Shown: one piece after another, positions 23,763-32,790 of the stretch | Layout: each line of letters opens with the position of its first letter | Numbering within the stretch: position 1 is the stretch's first letter | From: Candidatus Electrothrix rattekaaiensis | GTDB taxonomy: Bacteria; Desulfobacterota; Desulfobulbia; Desulfobulbales; Desulfobulbaceae | NCBI GenBank assembly: GCA_032595675.1 | Contig: JAVQMD010000001.1 | Span: 682,001-746,000 of the forward strand | DNA: 64,000 nucleotides | Direction of reading: 5' to 3' | Position numbers and translations under genes: made by a program | Notes under the pieces: generated by a model | What the model saw: only the letters and a program-made list of their open reading frames with translations | What the model was told of the DNA's origin: nothing | Databases searched by the model: none

Positions 23763-24584
23763 TTATTCTTGTTTTGGCTCGTTCAGCAAAGGTAAAGAAT
23801 CAACTTTAAACTTAAGCTCATCAACCTCATCAATTACTTTCTTAAAAGATTCAATAATCCTTCCTTCCACTCTATTAAACAGATCACCACTTTCTTTTCT
23901 ATTTGTTTCGCTTGCGAAGATACCCATGGTATGTATTGCATTTTCCACAAGGCTTATAAATTTATTTTGCAATATACTTTTTTCGTTATTTTTAAGTTCT
24001 ATCTTGTCAAGTTCATTTTTAATAGATTTAAGCACCACCTCGCGAGATTCACAAATATGCTTTTCATATTTTATCTGAATAGCATCTAGATATTTATTAT
24101 GTTGACTCTTTATTTCTTTTGAAATATCTCTCGCTATGTCATTCGTGTCAAATTTTAGTCTATTAACACTTGATTCCAAAGACTCTAGCTTTGATATTAA
24201 TTTCAAAATATCATCAATGCTTTGCGATGATTTTATAATCTCAATATTTTTTTCAGCTCTATATAACATCTTTCCAAATTTGACCAGCTTGTTACCAATA
24301 GCTTCATTTTTTATAGACCTTACCTCTTCAAGTATATAAAATAAAGAATGATCTGTTTTTTGTTCAAAAGTGATACCTTTTCTGTATGAAATTATATATA
24401 TGATTGGAACTGCGATTAATACCACTATGGAGCTTGGGATACAATTATATGCTAAATCCCATACAATATTATTGTATGTAGAAGGTGGGAATTTAATATA
24501 AAGCAATGATAAAATTATAGATGCAAGAAACGATATAATTACTCGATACCATTCAATTTCATCGTTGTTTTTGTCACTATTCAT
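23763..24584 (-). CDS. Two-TM membrane protein with long coiled coil, unknown
   Basis: A 273-residue protein. Two hydrophobic helices lie near the N terminus (about 15-32, VIISFLASIILSLLYIKF, and about 48-66, IPSSIVVLIAVPIIYII). About 200 residues of charged coiled coil follow. Base composition is clearly more A+T-rich than the neighbours, which suggests recent transfer. It ends 3 bp before the UPF0175-like gene on the same strand. I do not recognise the family. Membrane plus coiled-coil accessory genes of this kind occur in defence islands, but that is only context. Confidence 0.6.
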   Translation of the reverse strand: MNSDKNNDEIEWYRVIISFLASIILSLLYIKFPPSTYNNIVWDLAYNCIPSSIVVLIAVPIIYIISYRKGITFEQKTDHSLFYILEEVRSIKNEAIGNKLVKFGKMLYRAEKNIEIIKSSQSIDDILKLISKLESLESSVNRLKFDTNDIARDISKEIKSQHNKYLDAIQIKYEKHICESREVVLKSIKNELDKIELKNNEKSILQNKFISLVENAIHTMGIFASETNRKESGDLFNRVEGRIIESFKKVIDEVDELKFKVDSLPLLNEPKQE

Positions 24585-24774
24585 TAATGCTCCTCAATAT
24601 CATAGGCTCTTCGTTTTGGATTTTCGCCTTTTCTACCCATAACAACAAATATTAGCACCCTGCCCATAAAAAGCAACTCAGAAACCGTTGACCTCCTGTC
24701 TTAACTGCGCAACAGAACAGCAAAAGAGCCGGGGCTACCTGTTATCAGGTTGTACTCTGCTTCTTTTTCAAAAG

Positions 24775-25095
24775 CTTCACAAAAATATCACCACCAATAA
24801 TCCCAAGATAACCGCAAGAAACATCTGGCTGATTTCTTCCCCCGTAATCGCAACTTTCCCGAAAACAGGAATATGCCTTGGGTGCAAAACCTCAAAACCT
24901 GATTGGCAAAAAACGAAGCAATCCCCAATAAAACGAAATGCCCCATTTATCCCCGCCGGGAAACATATATAACCGACGAATAAAGAAAGGTAAAGTCCCT
25001 TGATTGGCTGCGTAGATTATATGGAGGAAGAAGGCAAAAAAGAGTACACCGAATATCGCCCAAAGGATGGTTGGTTTTCTTGCTGTGCTGGTCAT
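24775..25095 (-). pseudogene. VanZ-like membrane protein, frameshifted
   Basis: Reverse strand: an initial segment with one TM helix (ILWAIFGVLFFAFFLHIIY), then GTLPFFIRRLYMFPGGDKWG, resembles the start of small VanZ-like proteins, where GDKxGHF is conserved. The frame stops near 24892. A second frame downstream continues GKVAITGEEISQMFLAV followed by a hydrophobic end. The gene thus appears broken by at least one frameshift. Confidence 0.4.
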
Positions 25096-25298
25096 TTTTC
25101 ACCCGATATCGAAGGGCTTAAAGAGCGACTCAATACGTACTCAACCACCTCGTCATCTTTATCCCGACAGATCAGGATCCCTATGCTGCCGTTCTCCTGC
25201 TCCTTTGTAGGATAACCAGATTGTTCGACCAGGATAATTCTGTCACCACCGGGGGGCACAATTTGGAAATCAGGGTGTGTTTCGTCATGTTGACACAT
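25092..25298 (-). CDS. Small hypothetical protein
   Basis: A 68-residue protein whose stop overlaps the start of the VanZ-like frame by four bases (ATGA), which suggests it was once translationally coupled. It contains IVPPGGDRIILVEQSGYP and GSIGILICRDKDDE. I do not recognise it. It may itself be a fragment. From 25299 to 25564 I see nothing beyond A+T-rich spacer. Confidence 0.3.
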   Translation of the reverse strand: MCQHDETHPDFQIVPPGGDRIILVEQSGYPTKEQENGSIGILICRDKDDEVVEYVLSRSLSPSISGEK

Positions 25299-25564
25299 TC
25301 GGTAGAGCTTGCGCCGCTCGAAACCTTTTATTCCGTTTTTGCGATTTTTAATCGTGCATAAGGAGATTGTAGGGACAGAGTGGAGTTTTTTTTAAGCATG
25401 GTGACTGCCTGCGAGGAGGAGGTCTAGCGCATAAATATTATGTTTTTTGCGAGAAATTTTAGGCGAAGTGATATAAAAAGCTGTACGAATGGTTTAAAGT
25501 TTTGTACTCTATACTTAGAGGGAAGGTTTGTTGGAGTAGTAAATTATTGTTAAGGATTTTAAAG

Positions 25565-25690
25565 ATGGAACCTCGTGAAGCGATTCGCATATTGATGTAC
25601 AGTCCTTTTTATTTTCGGATGACGGTCAAACAACGATTGGTGTTGATAAAAGATTATTGTCGTGAAATAACTCTTCATTCGTTTTCTTGA
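25565..25690 (+). CDS. Very small hypothetical protein
   Basis: A 41-residue frame starting MEPREAIRILMYSPFYFR, with an aagga site nine bases upstream. The composition (helical, aromatic SPFYFR, then RLVLIKDYC) looks coding rather than random. Longer in-frame starts back to 25502 are possible. Function unknown. The spacer 25691-25915 contains a short direct repeat of attcattatgcc and no gene. Confidence 0.4.
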   Translation: MEPREAIRILMYSPFYFRMTVKQRLVLIKDYCREITLHSFS

Positions 25691-25915
25691 AATGACAGTC
25701 CATTCATTATGCCCATTCATTATGCCGAACCGCCCGGTTCAAATGTCTTTGTTCTGCAAGAGCCCTTTTATGTCGGGCAGAAATGCAGATCTTGCCCCTC
25801 ATTCCCGCACCTGACAGCGGCAGGTCTCTCACTATCTTTCTCGGTAGCGCAATAAAAAGGCTGTCTGGATGCAGTGAACTGTTGACAATCCCTGAAATAA
25901 ACCGTATAGAGCGGC

Positions 25916-26425
25916 ATGGAGCAATCGGGACAGGAAAGAGGTATGTATACTCCTATTGTAGGGACACTCGGCTATATCCTCTCACCAGATGCAGAAAAGG
26001 TACTGCTTGTTCATCGCAATGCACGGGACAATGATCAGCATCTCGGGAAGTATAATGGGCTTGGCGGAAAAATGCAGGCTGATGAGGATGTACAGAGCTG
26101 CATGGTGCGGGAGATTAGAGAAGAGGCCGGTATTGTCTGCCGAGATATGCAGCTGCGCGGTACAATCAGTTGGCCCGGCTTCGGACCGGACGGAGAGCAC
26201 TGGCTGGGGTTTATTTTTTTGATTACCTCCTTTGATGGGGTTCCGCGAACATACAACGAGGAAGGCGAGCTTGCTTGGCACCAGCTGGACAAGCTGGGAG
26301 AGCTTCCTATGTGGGAAGGAGATCGCTATTTTCTTCCCTTGGTCTTTGATAAAGATCCTTTCCCTTTTCATGGACATATGCTGTATGAAAAAGGGTGTCC
26401 CGTGAGTTGGCAGTTTTCTCGCTAG
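25916..26425 (+). CDS. Nudix hydrolase
   Basis: A 169-residue protein with a complete Nudix box at residues about 51-73 (GGKMQADEDVQSC, then REIREEAGI), i.e. G-x5-E-x7-REIxEExG. The upstream strand VLLVHRNARDNDQHLGKYNGLGGK is typical of MutT/8-oxo-dGTP-type enzymes that remove oxidised nucleotides. ATG 25943 (MYTPIVG) is an alternative start that fits the family better but has a poorly spaced ribosome binding site. It stands alone ahead of the zapB-zapA region. Confidence 0.8.
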   Translation: MEQSGQERGMYTPIVGTLGYILSPDAEKVLLVHRNARDNDQHLGKYNGLGGKMQADEDVQSCMVREIREEAGIVCRDMQLRGTISWPGFGPDGEHWLGFIFLITSFDGVPRTYNEEGELAWHQLDKLGELPMWEGDRYFLPLVFDKDPFPFHGHMLYEKGCPVSWQFSR

Positions 26426-26515
26426 GCAGAGGAAATTCATTATAAGGGCTTTGTAAAACCCTTGCGTTTGCCTGCGCTAGCTGGTAAGTATAAAGTCGTT
26501 ATGAGGTCGCCACAT

Positions 26516-26544
26516 TTGAAAAGAAATATTTAGGTCGCTTTATA
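26516..26544 (+). promoter_or_regulatory. Candidate sigma-70-type promoter for the zapB-like/zapA unit
   Basis: TTGAAA at 26516-26521 and TTTATA at 26539-26544 are separated by 17 bp, 49 bp before the zapB-like start. The match is moderate and judged by eye only. Confidence 0.35.
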
Positions 26545-26592
26545 CCAACCGTGTTTATAATTGGTGGAAAGATATAAAAAAGGATTTGCCGC

Positions 26593-26904
26593 ATGGATAA
26601 CGCAGAGTTTGTTCGCCTTGAACAGCTTGTCGACACCTTGATTGATAATTATAGCAGTCTGAAAAATACTTTTCGTGGTCTTGAAGAGAGACTTCGTGAG
26701 AGTGAAGACGAATGCGAATTTTTAAAGATGGAACTTGCCGAGCTACAGGAACAACGCTCAGAGGTAGGCCGTCGAGTATCCGGTCTGCTTGGGCGTATAG
26801 AACAATGGGAGTCTGAGCAGGGCGTTGGCGAACATATGGAGGTTGAGCAGAAGGAAGGGGAGAACGATGAACTCTCGGGCTCGGCTACCTCTCTGAATTC
26901 CTAA
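26593..26904 (+). CDS. ZapB-like coiled-coil protein
   Basis: A 103-residue protein. Residues 5-75 form one continuous coiled coil (LEQLVDTLIDNYSSLKNTF...LRESEDECEFLKMELAELQEQ), followed by an acidic, low-complexity tail. Size, coiled coil and position 23 bp before zapA suggest a ZapB-type FtsZ-ring accessory protein. Sequence alone cannot separate this from other small coiled-coil proteins. Confidence 0.65.
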   Translation: MDNAEFVRLEQLVDTLIDNYSSLKNTFRGLEERLRESEDECEFLKMELAELQEQRSEVGRRVSGLLGRIEQWESEQGVGEHMEVEQKEGENDELSGSATSLNS

Positions 26905-26927
26905 AGAGAAACGCTATCCACAAGGAT

Positions 26928-27239
26928 ATGGAAGAGCGCCTTATCAGCTTCACCCTTTATGGGCAGGAATTTTCGTTTTATAGCGATGTGCCTGATGACG
27001 AGGTGGAAGAGGCGGTTTCTATACTCCGTCAGGAATTGGGAGAGCCAGAGGAGTGTGGTCCGACAACAACTGTTCCGTCCAGTACCCTATTGGTTCTGGC
27101 CTGTTTGCGGATAGCTTCTCGGCAGGTGCGTTTGCAACGAGAGTTTGATGAATTTTATGCTGAGCGAAAAAAATATAAAAGGAGTAATGAGGTGATTTCA
27201 AAGCTTATTGATCAGATATCGACAGCTTTGAATAAATGA
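26928..27239 (+). CDS. zapA: Cell division protein ZapA
   Basis: A 103-residue protein with the ZapA pattern: an N-terminal beta hairpin (RLISFTLYGQEFSFYSDVPDDEVEEAVSIL), a helix (LLVLACLRIASRQVRLQREF) and a C-terminal coiled coil. ZapA bundles FtsZ filaments at the division site. It follows the zapB-like gene and precedes the 6S RNA, the zapA-ssrS order seen in many proteobacteria. Confidence 0.8.
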   Translation: MEERLISFTLYGQEFSFYSDVPDDEVEEAVSILRQELGEPEECGPTTTVPSSTLLVLACLRIASRQVRLQREFDEFYAERKKYKRSNEVISKLIDQISTALNK

Positions 27240-27287
27240 ATTATTTTTTGCCTTTTCTCCTGTTCTTTTTTAGATTAATATAACGAG

Positions 27288-27448
27288 TTTCCCTGCGCTG
27301 TTTGTGATCAGCGGAGTATTGAGCCAACTTTCATTGATAGGGTGACTTCCCTGTCGTATGCTGGAAAACTTCATTGATTTCCTAACTGCGGTATGAGTCG
27401 CCCACCTATTGCTATAGGTTTAATCATTGCGTTGACACGGCAGGGCGG
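27288..27448 (+). ncRNA. ssrS: 6S RNA
   Basis: The 5' part (ccctgcgctgtttgtgatca, then gcgg, then ttgagcc) matches the 6S signature of TGTTYGY...GCGG...TTGAGCC. The 3' part (gcgttgacacggcaggg) can pair with the 5' end through ccctgc/gcaggg. An internal hairpin acctattgctataggt lies in the 3' arm. Position just after zapA supports the call. 6S RNA binds sigma-70 RNA polymerase and down-regulates it in stationary phase. The ends are estimated. Confidence 0.7.
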
Positions 27449-27956
27449 GGGATTTTTCTTGCAGCGGTTTTCGGGGACCGTTAGGCAGTATGCACTGAGT
27501 GCTGCCTTGTCCCGTTGTATAGATTCTTGGGCAGTATTCATGATGTCCAAGGGATTCCGGTGCGGCAGGAAGGGGCTCCGGAGAAGTGAGGTATGCTTCA
27601 AAAAAGGGGCGTTTTCCGGCGCAATGTCCGGAGGACAGGATAAGATCCTGCTTCGGTTCTTTGCTGTTATGATCCACCGGTCTTTTAACGGGTATATATT
27701 CTTCCGATCTGTAAAGATTTTTTTAATATAATGTCTTTTCGTAGCGTATTCTGCTGCGTCCTTCTGATCCGTTTGAAAGCAGATTTCCATCGGCGTCCCC
27801 TGTTGGTGTATTACTTCTTCTTGCCCTTCCGTTCCAAACCTCCTATTTTTTGACCTACTATTGATAATTTATTGAATATGTGAGCCGTTTTCGTCAGTTG
27901 AGCGGGAAATATGCGGTTTACTTTCAATACAGCATAACAGATCAGGTAAATATACT
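27449..27956. other. Spacer between 6S RNA and rny
   Basis: No convincing gene. A reverse-strand open frame (27371-27790) overlaps the 6S RNA and has no recognisable motif. The last 100 bp presumably hold the rny promoter. Confidence 0.4.
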
Positions 27957-29522
27957 ATGATGATGAGTGGTGTGGCAGTACTTCTCTTTGTTCTGGCATT
28001 AATAGCCGGGGTAGTTGTCGGTTTTGTGCTGAGAAAGAAGTTTGTTGAAGGGAATCAGGCGGACATTGAGGGGCAGGGGCGCCTGATTGTAGAAAATGCT
28101 ATTCAGGAAGCCGAGCAAATTAAGAAAGAGCGTCTGCTCCAGGTCAAAGAGGAAATTTATCAGTCAAAAAAGGAAGCTGAAGAGGAAATAAAGGAGTCCC
28201 GTAAAGGGATCAAAGACGAACAGCTCAGGCTTGATCGGAAGCTTGATAAAGTCCATGATGAACTCAATGATCTGAAGAAGAAAGAGTCGGGACTTCAAGC
28301 AAGAGAAAAAAAAATCAACAGTCGTGAACAGGCTATTGTTGAGCGGGAAAAGGAACTGAGCTCTCTTATTGATCAGCAGTGCTACGAGCTGGAGAATATT
28401 TCTGGGATAACCCGTGAGCAGGCCAAAGAGTTGCTCATGGCCTCCATAGAGAGCGAAGCGCGGATGGATGCGGCCAAGCGTTTGAGCCGTATTGAAAATG
28501 AGATGAAGCTTGAGGCTGACCGGAAAGGAAAAAATATCCTCGCTCTGGCCATTGCCCGGTATGCCGGTGATTATGTTGCCGATAAAACGGTATCAATGGT
28601 GCCGCTCCCCAGTGATGAGATGAAGGGGCGGATTATTGGTCGTGAAGGACGGAATATTCGGGCAATCGAGGCAGCAACCGGGATTGACATTATTATTGAT
28701 GATACTCCAGAGGCCGTCATTCTTTCCGGCTTTAACCCTATCCGGCGTGAAGTGGCCCGCCAATCGCTGATCCAGCTGATTTCCGACGGAAGAATCCATC
28801 CTGCCCGGATTGAAGAGGTGGTTGCCAAGGTGACTGATGAGCTGGATGTGGAGATTAAAGAGGTCGGTGAGCAGGCCACTTTTGATGTCAATGCCCACGG
28901 TGTACATGTGGAATTGGTGAATCTGATCGGGCGCTTGAAATATCGGACCAGCTATGGCCAGAATATTCTACAGCATTCTCTGGAAGTAGCCTTTCTCTGC
29001 GGTGTTATGGCGGCAGAACTGGGTCTGGATGTGAAAAAGGCCAAGCGGGCTGGTCTGCTCCACGATATTGGCAAGGCTGTGGACCACGAGGTGGAAGGTT
29101 CCCATGCCATGATCGGGCGTGATCTGGTGAAAAAATACGGTGAGGCCGACGATATTGTCTATGCCGTGGGAGCCCATCATGAGGATCTGCCGCCAAAAAG
29201 CGTTCTTGATGTCTTGGTGCAATCAGCAGATGCCCTTTCAGGAGCCCGTCCAGGTGCCCGGAAAGAAATGCTACAGAGCTATGTGAAACGGCTGGAAGAT
29301 CTTGAGAATATAGCTAATTCATTTGAAGGGGTTGATAAATCCTATGCTGTGCAGGCGGGTCGTGATTTACGGATTATCGTGGACAGCCAAAAAGTGCATG
29401 ATGATGAAGCCATGCTCTTGAGTCGTGATATTGCCAAGTCCATTGAGGAGCAGCTGACCTACCCCGGCCAAATTCGAGTGACGGTTATCCGGGAAACCCG
29501 AGCTGTTGAGTATGCTAAGTAA
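27957..29522 (+). CDS. rny: Ribonuclease Y
   Basis: A 521-residue protein. An N-terminal membrane helix ([20 protein letters not shown]) is followed by a coiled coil to about residue 190. A KH domain ([25 protein letters not shown]) and an HD hydrolase domain follow, the latter with catalytic HD in [12 protein letters not shown] (about residue 368). RNase Y starts mRNA decay at the inner membrane. Length and domain order are standard. tyrS follows within 15 bp. Confidence 0.93.
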   Translation: MMMSGVAVLLFVLALIAGVVVGFVLRKKFVEGNQADIEGQGRLIVENAIQEAEQIKKERLLQVKEEIYQSKKEAEEEIKESRKGIKDEQLRLDRKLDKVHDELNDLKKKESGLQAREKKINSREQAIVEREKELSSLIDQQCYELENISGITREQAKELLMASIESEARMDAAKRLSRIENEMKLEADRKGKNILALAIARYAGDYVADKTVSMVPLPSDEMKGRIIGREGRNIRAIEAATGIDIIIDDTPEAVILSGFNPIRREVARQSLIQLISDGRIHPARIEEVVAKVTDELDVEIKEVGEQATFDVNAHGVHVELVNLIGRLKYRTSYGQNILQHSLEVAFLCGVMAAELGLDVKKAKRAGLLHDIGKAVDHEVEGSHAMIGRDLVKKYGEADDIVYAVGAHHEDLPPKSVLDVLVQSADALSGARPGARKEMLQSYVKRLEDLENIANSFEGVDKSYAVQAGRDLRIIVDSQKVHDDEAMLLSRDIAKSIEEQLTYPGQIRVTVIRETRAVEYAK

Positions 29523-29537
29523 GGAGCTGTGAGAACT

Positions 29538-30761
29538 ATGAAACCCGTTGAAGAACAAATTGCACTCATAGAACGCGGTTGCGCCGAGCTTATTTCTCGG
29601 GAAGACCTGGAAAAAAAGCTGAGGAGTGCTATAGAAAAGAATGAACCGCTGGTTGTCAAGGCGGGGTTTGATCCTACTGCCCCTGACCTTCATCTGGGGC
29701 ATACTGTGCTTTTACAGAAACTTCGTCAGTTTCAGCAACTCGGACATACCGTTAATTTTTTGATCGGTGATTTTACCGGCTTGATCGGTGACCCGACCGG
29801 TAAGTCGGAAACTAGGCCACCGCTGACTCGTGACGATATTGCCCGTAATGCCGAGACCTATAAGCAGCAGGTTTTTAAGATTTTGGATCCGGCAAAGACC
29901 AAGGTGGTTTTTAATTCGGCATGGCTGGGAGAGCTTTCTTCCTATGAGATGGTTCATCTGGCTTCTGAGCTGACTGTGGCCCGCATGCTGGAACGGGATG
30001 ATTTTAAAAAACGTTTTGAAGGACATCGCCCGATCTCCATTCATGAATTTTTTTACCCGCTCATTCAAGGGTATGATTCTGTTGCCCTGAAGGCTGATGT
30101 GGAGCTGGGCGGGACTGATCAGCTGTTTAACCTGCTCATGGGTCGGGAAATGCAGCGTTCTCGCGGAATTCCACCCCAGGTTGTCCTGACCATGCCTCTG
30201 CTGGAGGGGCTGGACGGGGTCAATAAGATGAGTAAATCGCTTGGTAATTACATTGGTATTTCCGAATCAGCAGATGATATTTTCGGCAAGGTTCTTTCCA
30301 TGAGCGATGATCTCATGTTCCGTTATTATGAACTGCTCAGTGATCTTACTCTGGAAGAGATTGCTCTGTTAAAGCAGGATATGGAACAGGGGAAAGTCCA
30401 CCCCAAAGCAGTCAAGGTGCAGCTTGCCAAGGAGTTGGTGACCCGTTTTCATGATCAGGATGCGGCGGATGCAGCGGAAAAAAATTTTGAGCAGATTTTT
30501 AAACGCCATGAACTCCCTGATGAAATTCCGGAAAAGAATATCACCGTGGAAGGAGAAACCATATGGCTGCCCAAACTGCTGCATGAGGCCGGACTGGTGC
30601 AATCGACCTCGGACGGACGGCGAATGATTAAACAAAACGCTGTTTCAGTGAACGGTGACAAGATCGCAGATGTGGATGCTCAAATTTCCGCTGATGAAGA
30701 GGTGCTGCTCAAGGTCGGCAAACGTCGTTTTTGTAAAGTGTTCTTCTCGTCTGACGAGTAG
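29538..30761 (+). CDS. tyrS: Tyrosyl-tRNA synthetase
   Basis: A 407-residue class I synthetase. The HIGH motif is present as HLGH (about residues 52-55) and the KMSKS loop at about 230. The fold includes [12 protein letters not shown] and [17 protein letters not shown]. The C-terminal S4 RNA-binding domain covers about 340-400 ([16 protein letters not shown]). It belongs to the TyrS type with KMSKS. I prefer ATG 29538 (aaggag 11 bases upstream) over GTG 29529, which lies almost on that site. Confidence 0.93.
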   Translation: MKPVEEQIALIERGCAELISREDLEKKLRSAIEKNEPLVVKAGFDPTAPDLHLGHTVLLQKLRQFQQLGHTVNFLIGDFTGLIGDPTGKSETRPPLTRDDIARNAETYKQQVFKILDPAKTKVVFNSAWLGELSSYEMVHLASELTVARMLERDDFKKRFEGHRPISIHEFFYPLIQGYDSVALKADVELGGTDQLFNLLMGREMQRSRGIPPQVVLTMPLLEGLDGVNKMSKSLGNYIGISESADDIFGKVLSMSDDLMFRYYELLSDLTLEEIALLKQDMEQGKVHPKAVKVQLAKELVTRFHDQDAADAAEKNFEQIFKRHELPDEIPEKNITVEGETIWLPKLLHEAGLVQSTSDGRRMIKQNAVSVNGDKIADVDAQISADEEVLLKVGKRRFCKVFFSSDE

Positions 30762-30840
30762 GAAGCGAGTAAAACACGAGTAAGAAACGCAGGAGCAGGT
30801 GTCTGAGAGAAAAAGGCGATGGGAAGTAGCGGGCCTTTAT

Positions 30841-31317
30841 TCAGGCCGGATCAGCCTCCCGTACCTTGGGAGCTTGTTGTGTTGTTGCCTTTGTCCTTTG
30901 TTTTGCCTTGAGTCTTGCCTGCTGACAGGCTGGGCATTCACCGGTGAACTCCACATGATGTCCTAAGATTTCATAGGACGTATTTTCAGCAGCCTGTTTC
31001 GTCATCTTCTCCTGCACATCAACAGTGATATCCTCCAGTTTTCCGCAGACAGAACAGCGAACATGGTAATGAGGAGCGGTTGAGGCGTCAAAACGTTTTT
31101 GCGCTCCCCCGAGTTCGAGCTTGAGGATCATGCCGGAATCAGCCATGAGTTCGAGATTTCTGTACACCGTGCCCAAGCCGATTCTGGGCAGTCGTTTTCT
31201 TACCATCTCATAGAGTTCACATGCCGTTGGATGGTTATTGACCTTGGAGAGCTCTTCGAGCAAAATTTGACGTTGGGTTGTCAGGCGGATCATGGATTCC
31301 GGTGTATTCATAATCAT
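30841..31317 (-). CDS. Fur-family regulator (PerR/Zur-like)
   Basis: A 158-residue protein with the Fur fold: winged helix (RLTTQRQILLEELSKV...TACELYEMVRKRLPRIGLGTVYRNLELM), metal site HYHVRCSVCGK and second pair CPACQQ. The two CxxC pairs form the structural zinc site. The specific metal or peroxide sensed cannot be read. It is transcribed toward tyrS. Likely targets are iron or oxidative-stress genes elsewhere. Confidence 0.82.
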   Translation of the reverse strand: MIMNTPESMIRLTTQRQILLEELSKVNNHPTACELYEMVRKRLPRIGLGTVYRNLELMADSGMILKLELGGAQKRFDASTAPHYHVRCSVCGKLEDITVDVQEKMTKQAAENTSYEILGHHVEFTGECPACQQARLKAKQRTKATTQQAPKVREADPA

Positions 31318-31719
31318 TCTCTCTGGTTAATGGAAAACGATGAGCCTCAATGTGCCGTTGAGGCGGAGCACTTCCAACCTTCAGTCTGTAACGTGAGGTG
31401 GTGGGAGAAATGTGCGAAGATTTTTGTACGAGAGCACTACGACCTGTTTGTTACAATAATATATCTTGACAGACAAGACAGGTGTTGCTGTCCAGCACAT
31501 GAACGAAAAAGGTACAGCAATGAGTCAGCAGTCAGGCAGCTGGTCGAAAATTTATATGAAACAACTAGTATGTCTTATAAAACGATTTCATCAGAAGTCA
31601 AGTTTATAAAATATACAGATGGAATTTTTATACGATTTGTTTGCCGTTTGGACAGCCTGTTTCGTTTTTTTTGCTTGCGCCCCAATGAATTTTACTCTTG
31701 CTAGAGGTACCAAGCTAGA
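31318..31719. other. Spacer between fur-type gene and dus
   Basis: About 400 bp without a convincing gene. It should carry the divergent promoters for the Fur-family gene and the dihydrouridine synthase gene. No clear Fur box was identified by eye. Confidence 0.4.
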
Positions 31720-32742
31720 ATGGAAATAAAAAATCTTCAGCTTGATTCCCCCTTATTGCTGGCACCCATGGCCGGGTTGACCCATTCTGCCCTGCGTACC
31801 CTCCTGCTCCAATTCGGCGGGGTCGGGCTGTTGTCAACAGAGATGCTCGCGGCCCGTAAACTCCCTGTGGAGAATGAGCATATTTCTCCTTTTCTTATTC
31901 GGACGGACCACGAAAAGCCGCTTTCTTACCAGCTGTTAGTGACAGGGGCGGATGAGGTTGCTCCGGCTTTGGAGGCACTGCATCGTTTGCATGCGGATGC
32001 TGTTGATATCAATCTCGGTTGCCCGGCTCCCAGGGTGCGCCGTTCCGGCGGCGGCAGTTCCTTGATGGATGCCCCGGAGCTTGTGCGTGAGATTATTGCT
32101 GAAGCTCGGAGGAAAACAGCATTGCCCCTGACCGCCAAGATCCGGCTTGGTGAATCTTTTTCCGAAGAAAAATTACAGAGCTTTTGCCAGATGCTGGAAG
32201 GAGAGGGGATTGACCTGCTGACCGTGCATGCCCGCTTGCGTAAAGAGGCCTTTTGTCGAAAGCCCCATTGGGAATGGGTGGCCAAGGTCAAAGAATGGAT
32301 ATCCATTCCAGTGATTGCCAACGGTTCTGTCCTTTCAGTAGCAGATGCGAAAAAATGCCTGCACGTTAGCAACGCAGATGGGCTTATGATCGGTCGTGGG
32401 GCTGCATACACGCCTTGGCTCTTTGCTGATATAGCCAGAGAGGTGTACGGCCTTGATATTCCTAAGGTCAAGGTCTGCCGGCCTGCGGTGTACGCTGATT
32501 TTGTTGCCGCCCTTGTCCAGCGTTTTGTTCCAGAACGTCGTCTCGGCAGGATGAAAGAGTTTACCCATTACTTTGCAACAAACTATTTCTTCGGGCATAC
32601 CTTGGCCTGTGAGGTGCAAGGGGCTGGTTCTGTTGAGCAGGCTTGGCAGAGAGCCTGTGCCTTTTTTCAGCGGAATGATGAGCAAGGGGTGGTGGACGCT
32701 GAACAACGGTTGGCCGAGGTTACTGCGTTGCTGGCAAGCTGA
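31720..32742 (+). CDS. tRNA-dihydrouridine synthase
   Basis: A 340-residue FMN-dependent Dus enzyme that reduces specific uridines in tRNA. The FMN-binding start LLLAPMAGLTHSALRTL, the catalytic cysteine in NLGCPAPRVRRSGGGSSLM (about C101), and the phosphate-binding end PVIANGSVLSVADA...DGLMIGRGA are all present. Subfamily (DusA, DusB or DusC) is not certain. It is a monocistronic gene by spacing. Confidence 0.88.
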   Translation: MEIKNLQLDSPLLLAPMAGLTHSALRTLLLQFGGVGLLSTEMLAARKLPVENEHISPFLIRTDHEKPLSYQLLVTGADEVAPALEALHRLHADAVDINLGCPAPRVRRSGGGSSLMDAPELVREIIAEARRKTALPLTAKIRLGESFSEEKLQSFCQMLEGEGIDLLTVHARLRKEAFCRKPHWEWVAKVKEWISIPVIANGSVLSVADAKKCLHVSNADGLMIGRGAAYTPWLFADIAREVYGLDIPKVKVCRPAVYADFVAALVQRFVPERRLGRMKEFTHYFATNYFFGHTLACEVQGAGSVEQAWQRACAFFQRNDEQGVVDAEQRLAEVTALLAS

Positions 32743-32790
32743 GTCAGGGAGAATTCAGGAGGAATCGATAGCCGGGAAAAGCGGGGCGGG

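Noticed and set aside
27371-27790. Reverse-strand open frame between zapA and rny
   Set aside because: It overlaps the 6S RNA and has no coding character.
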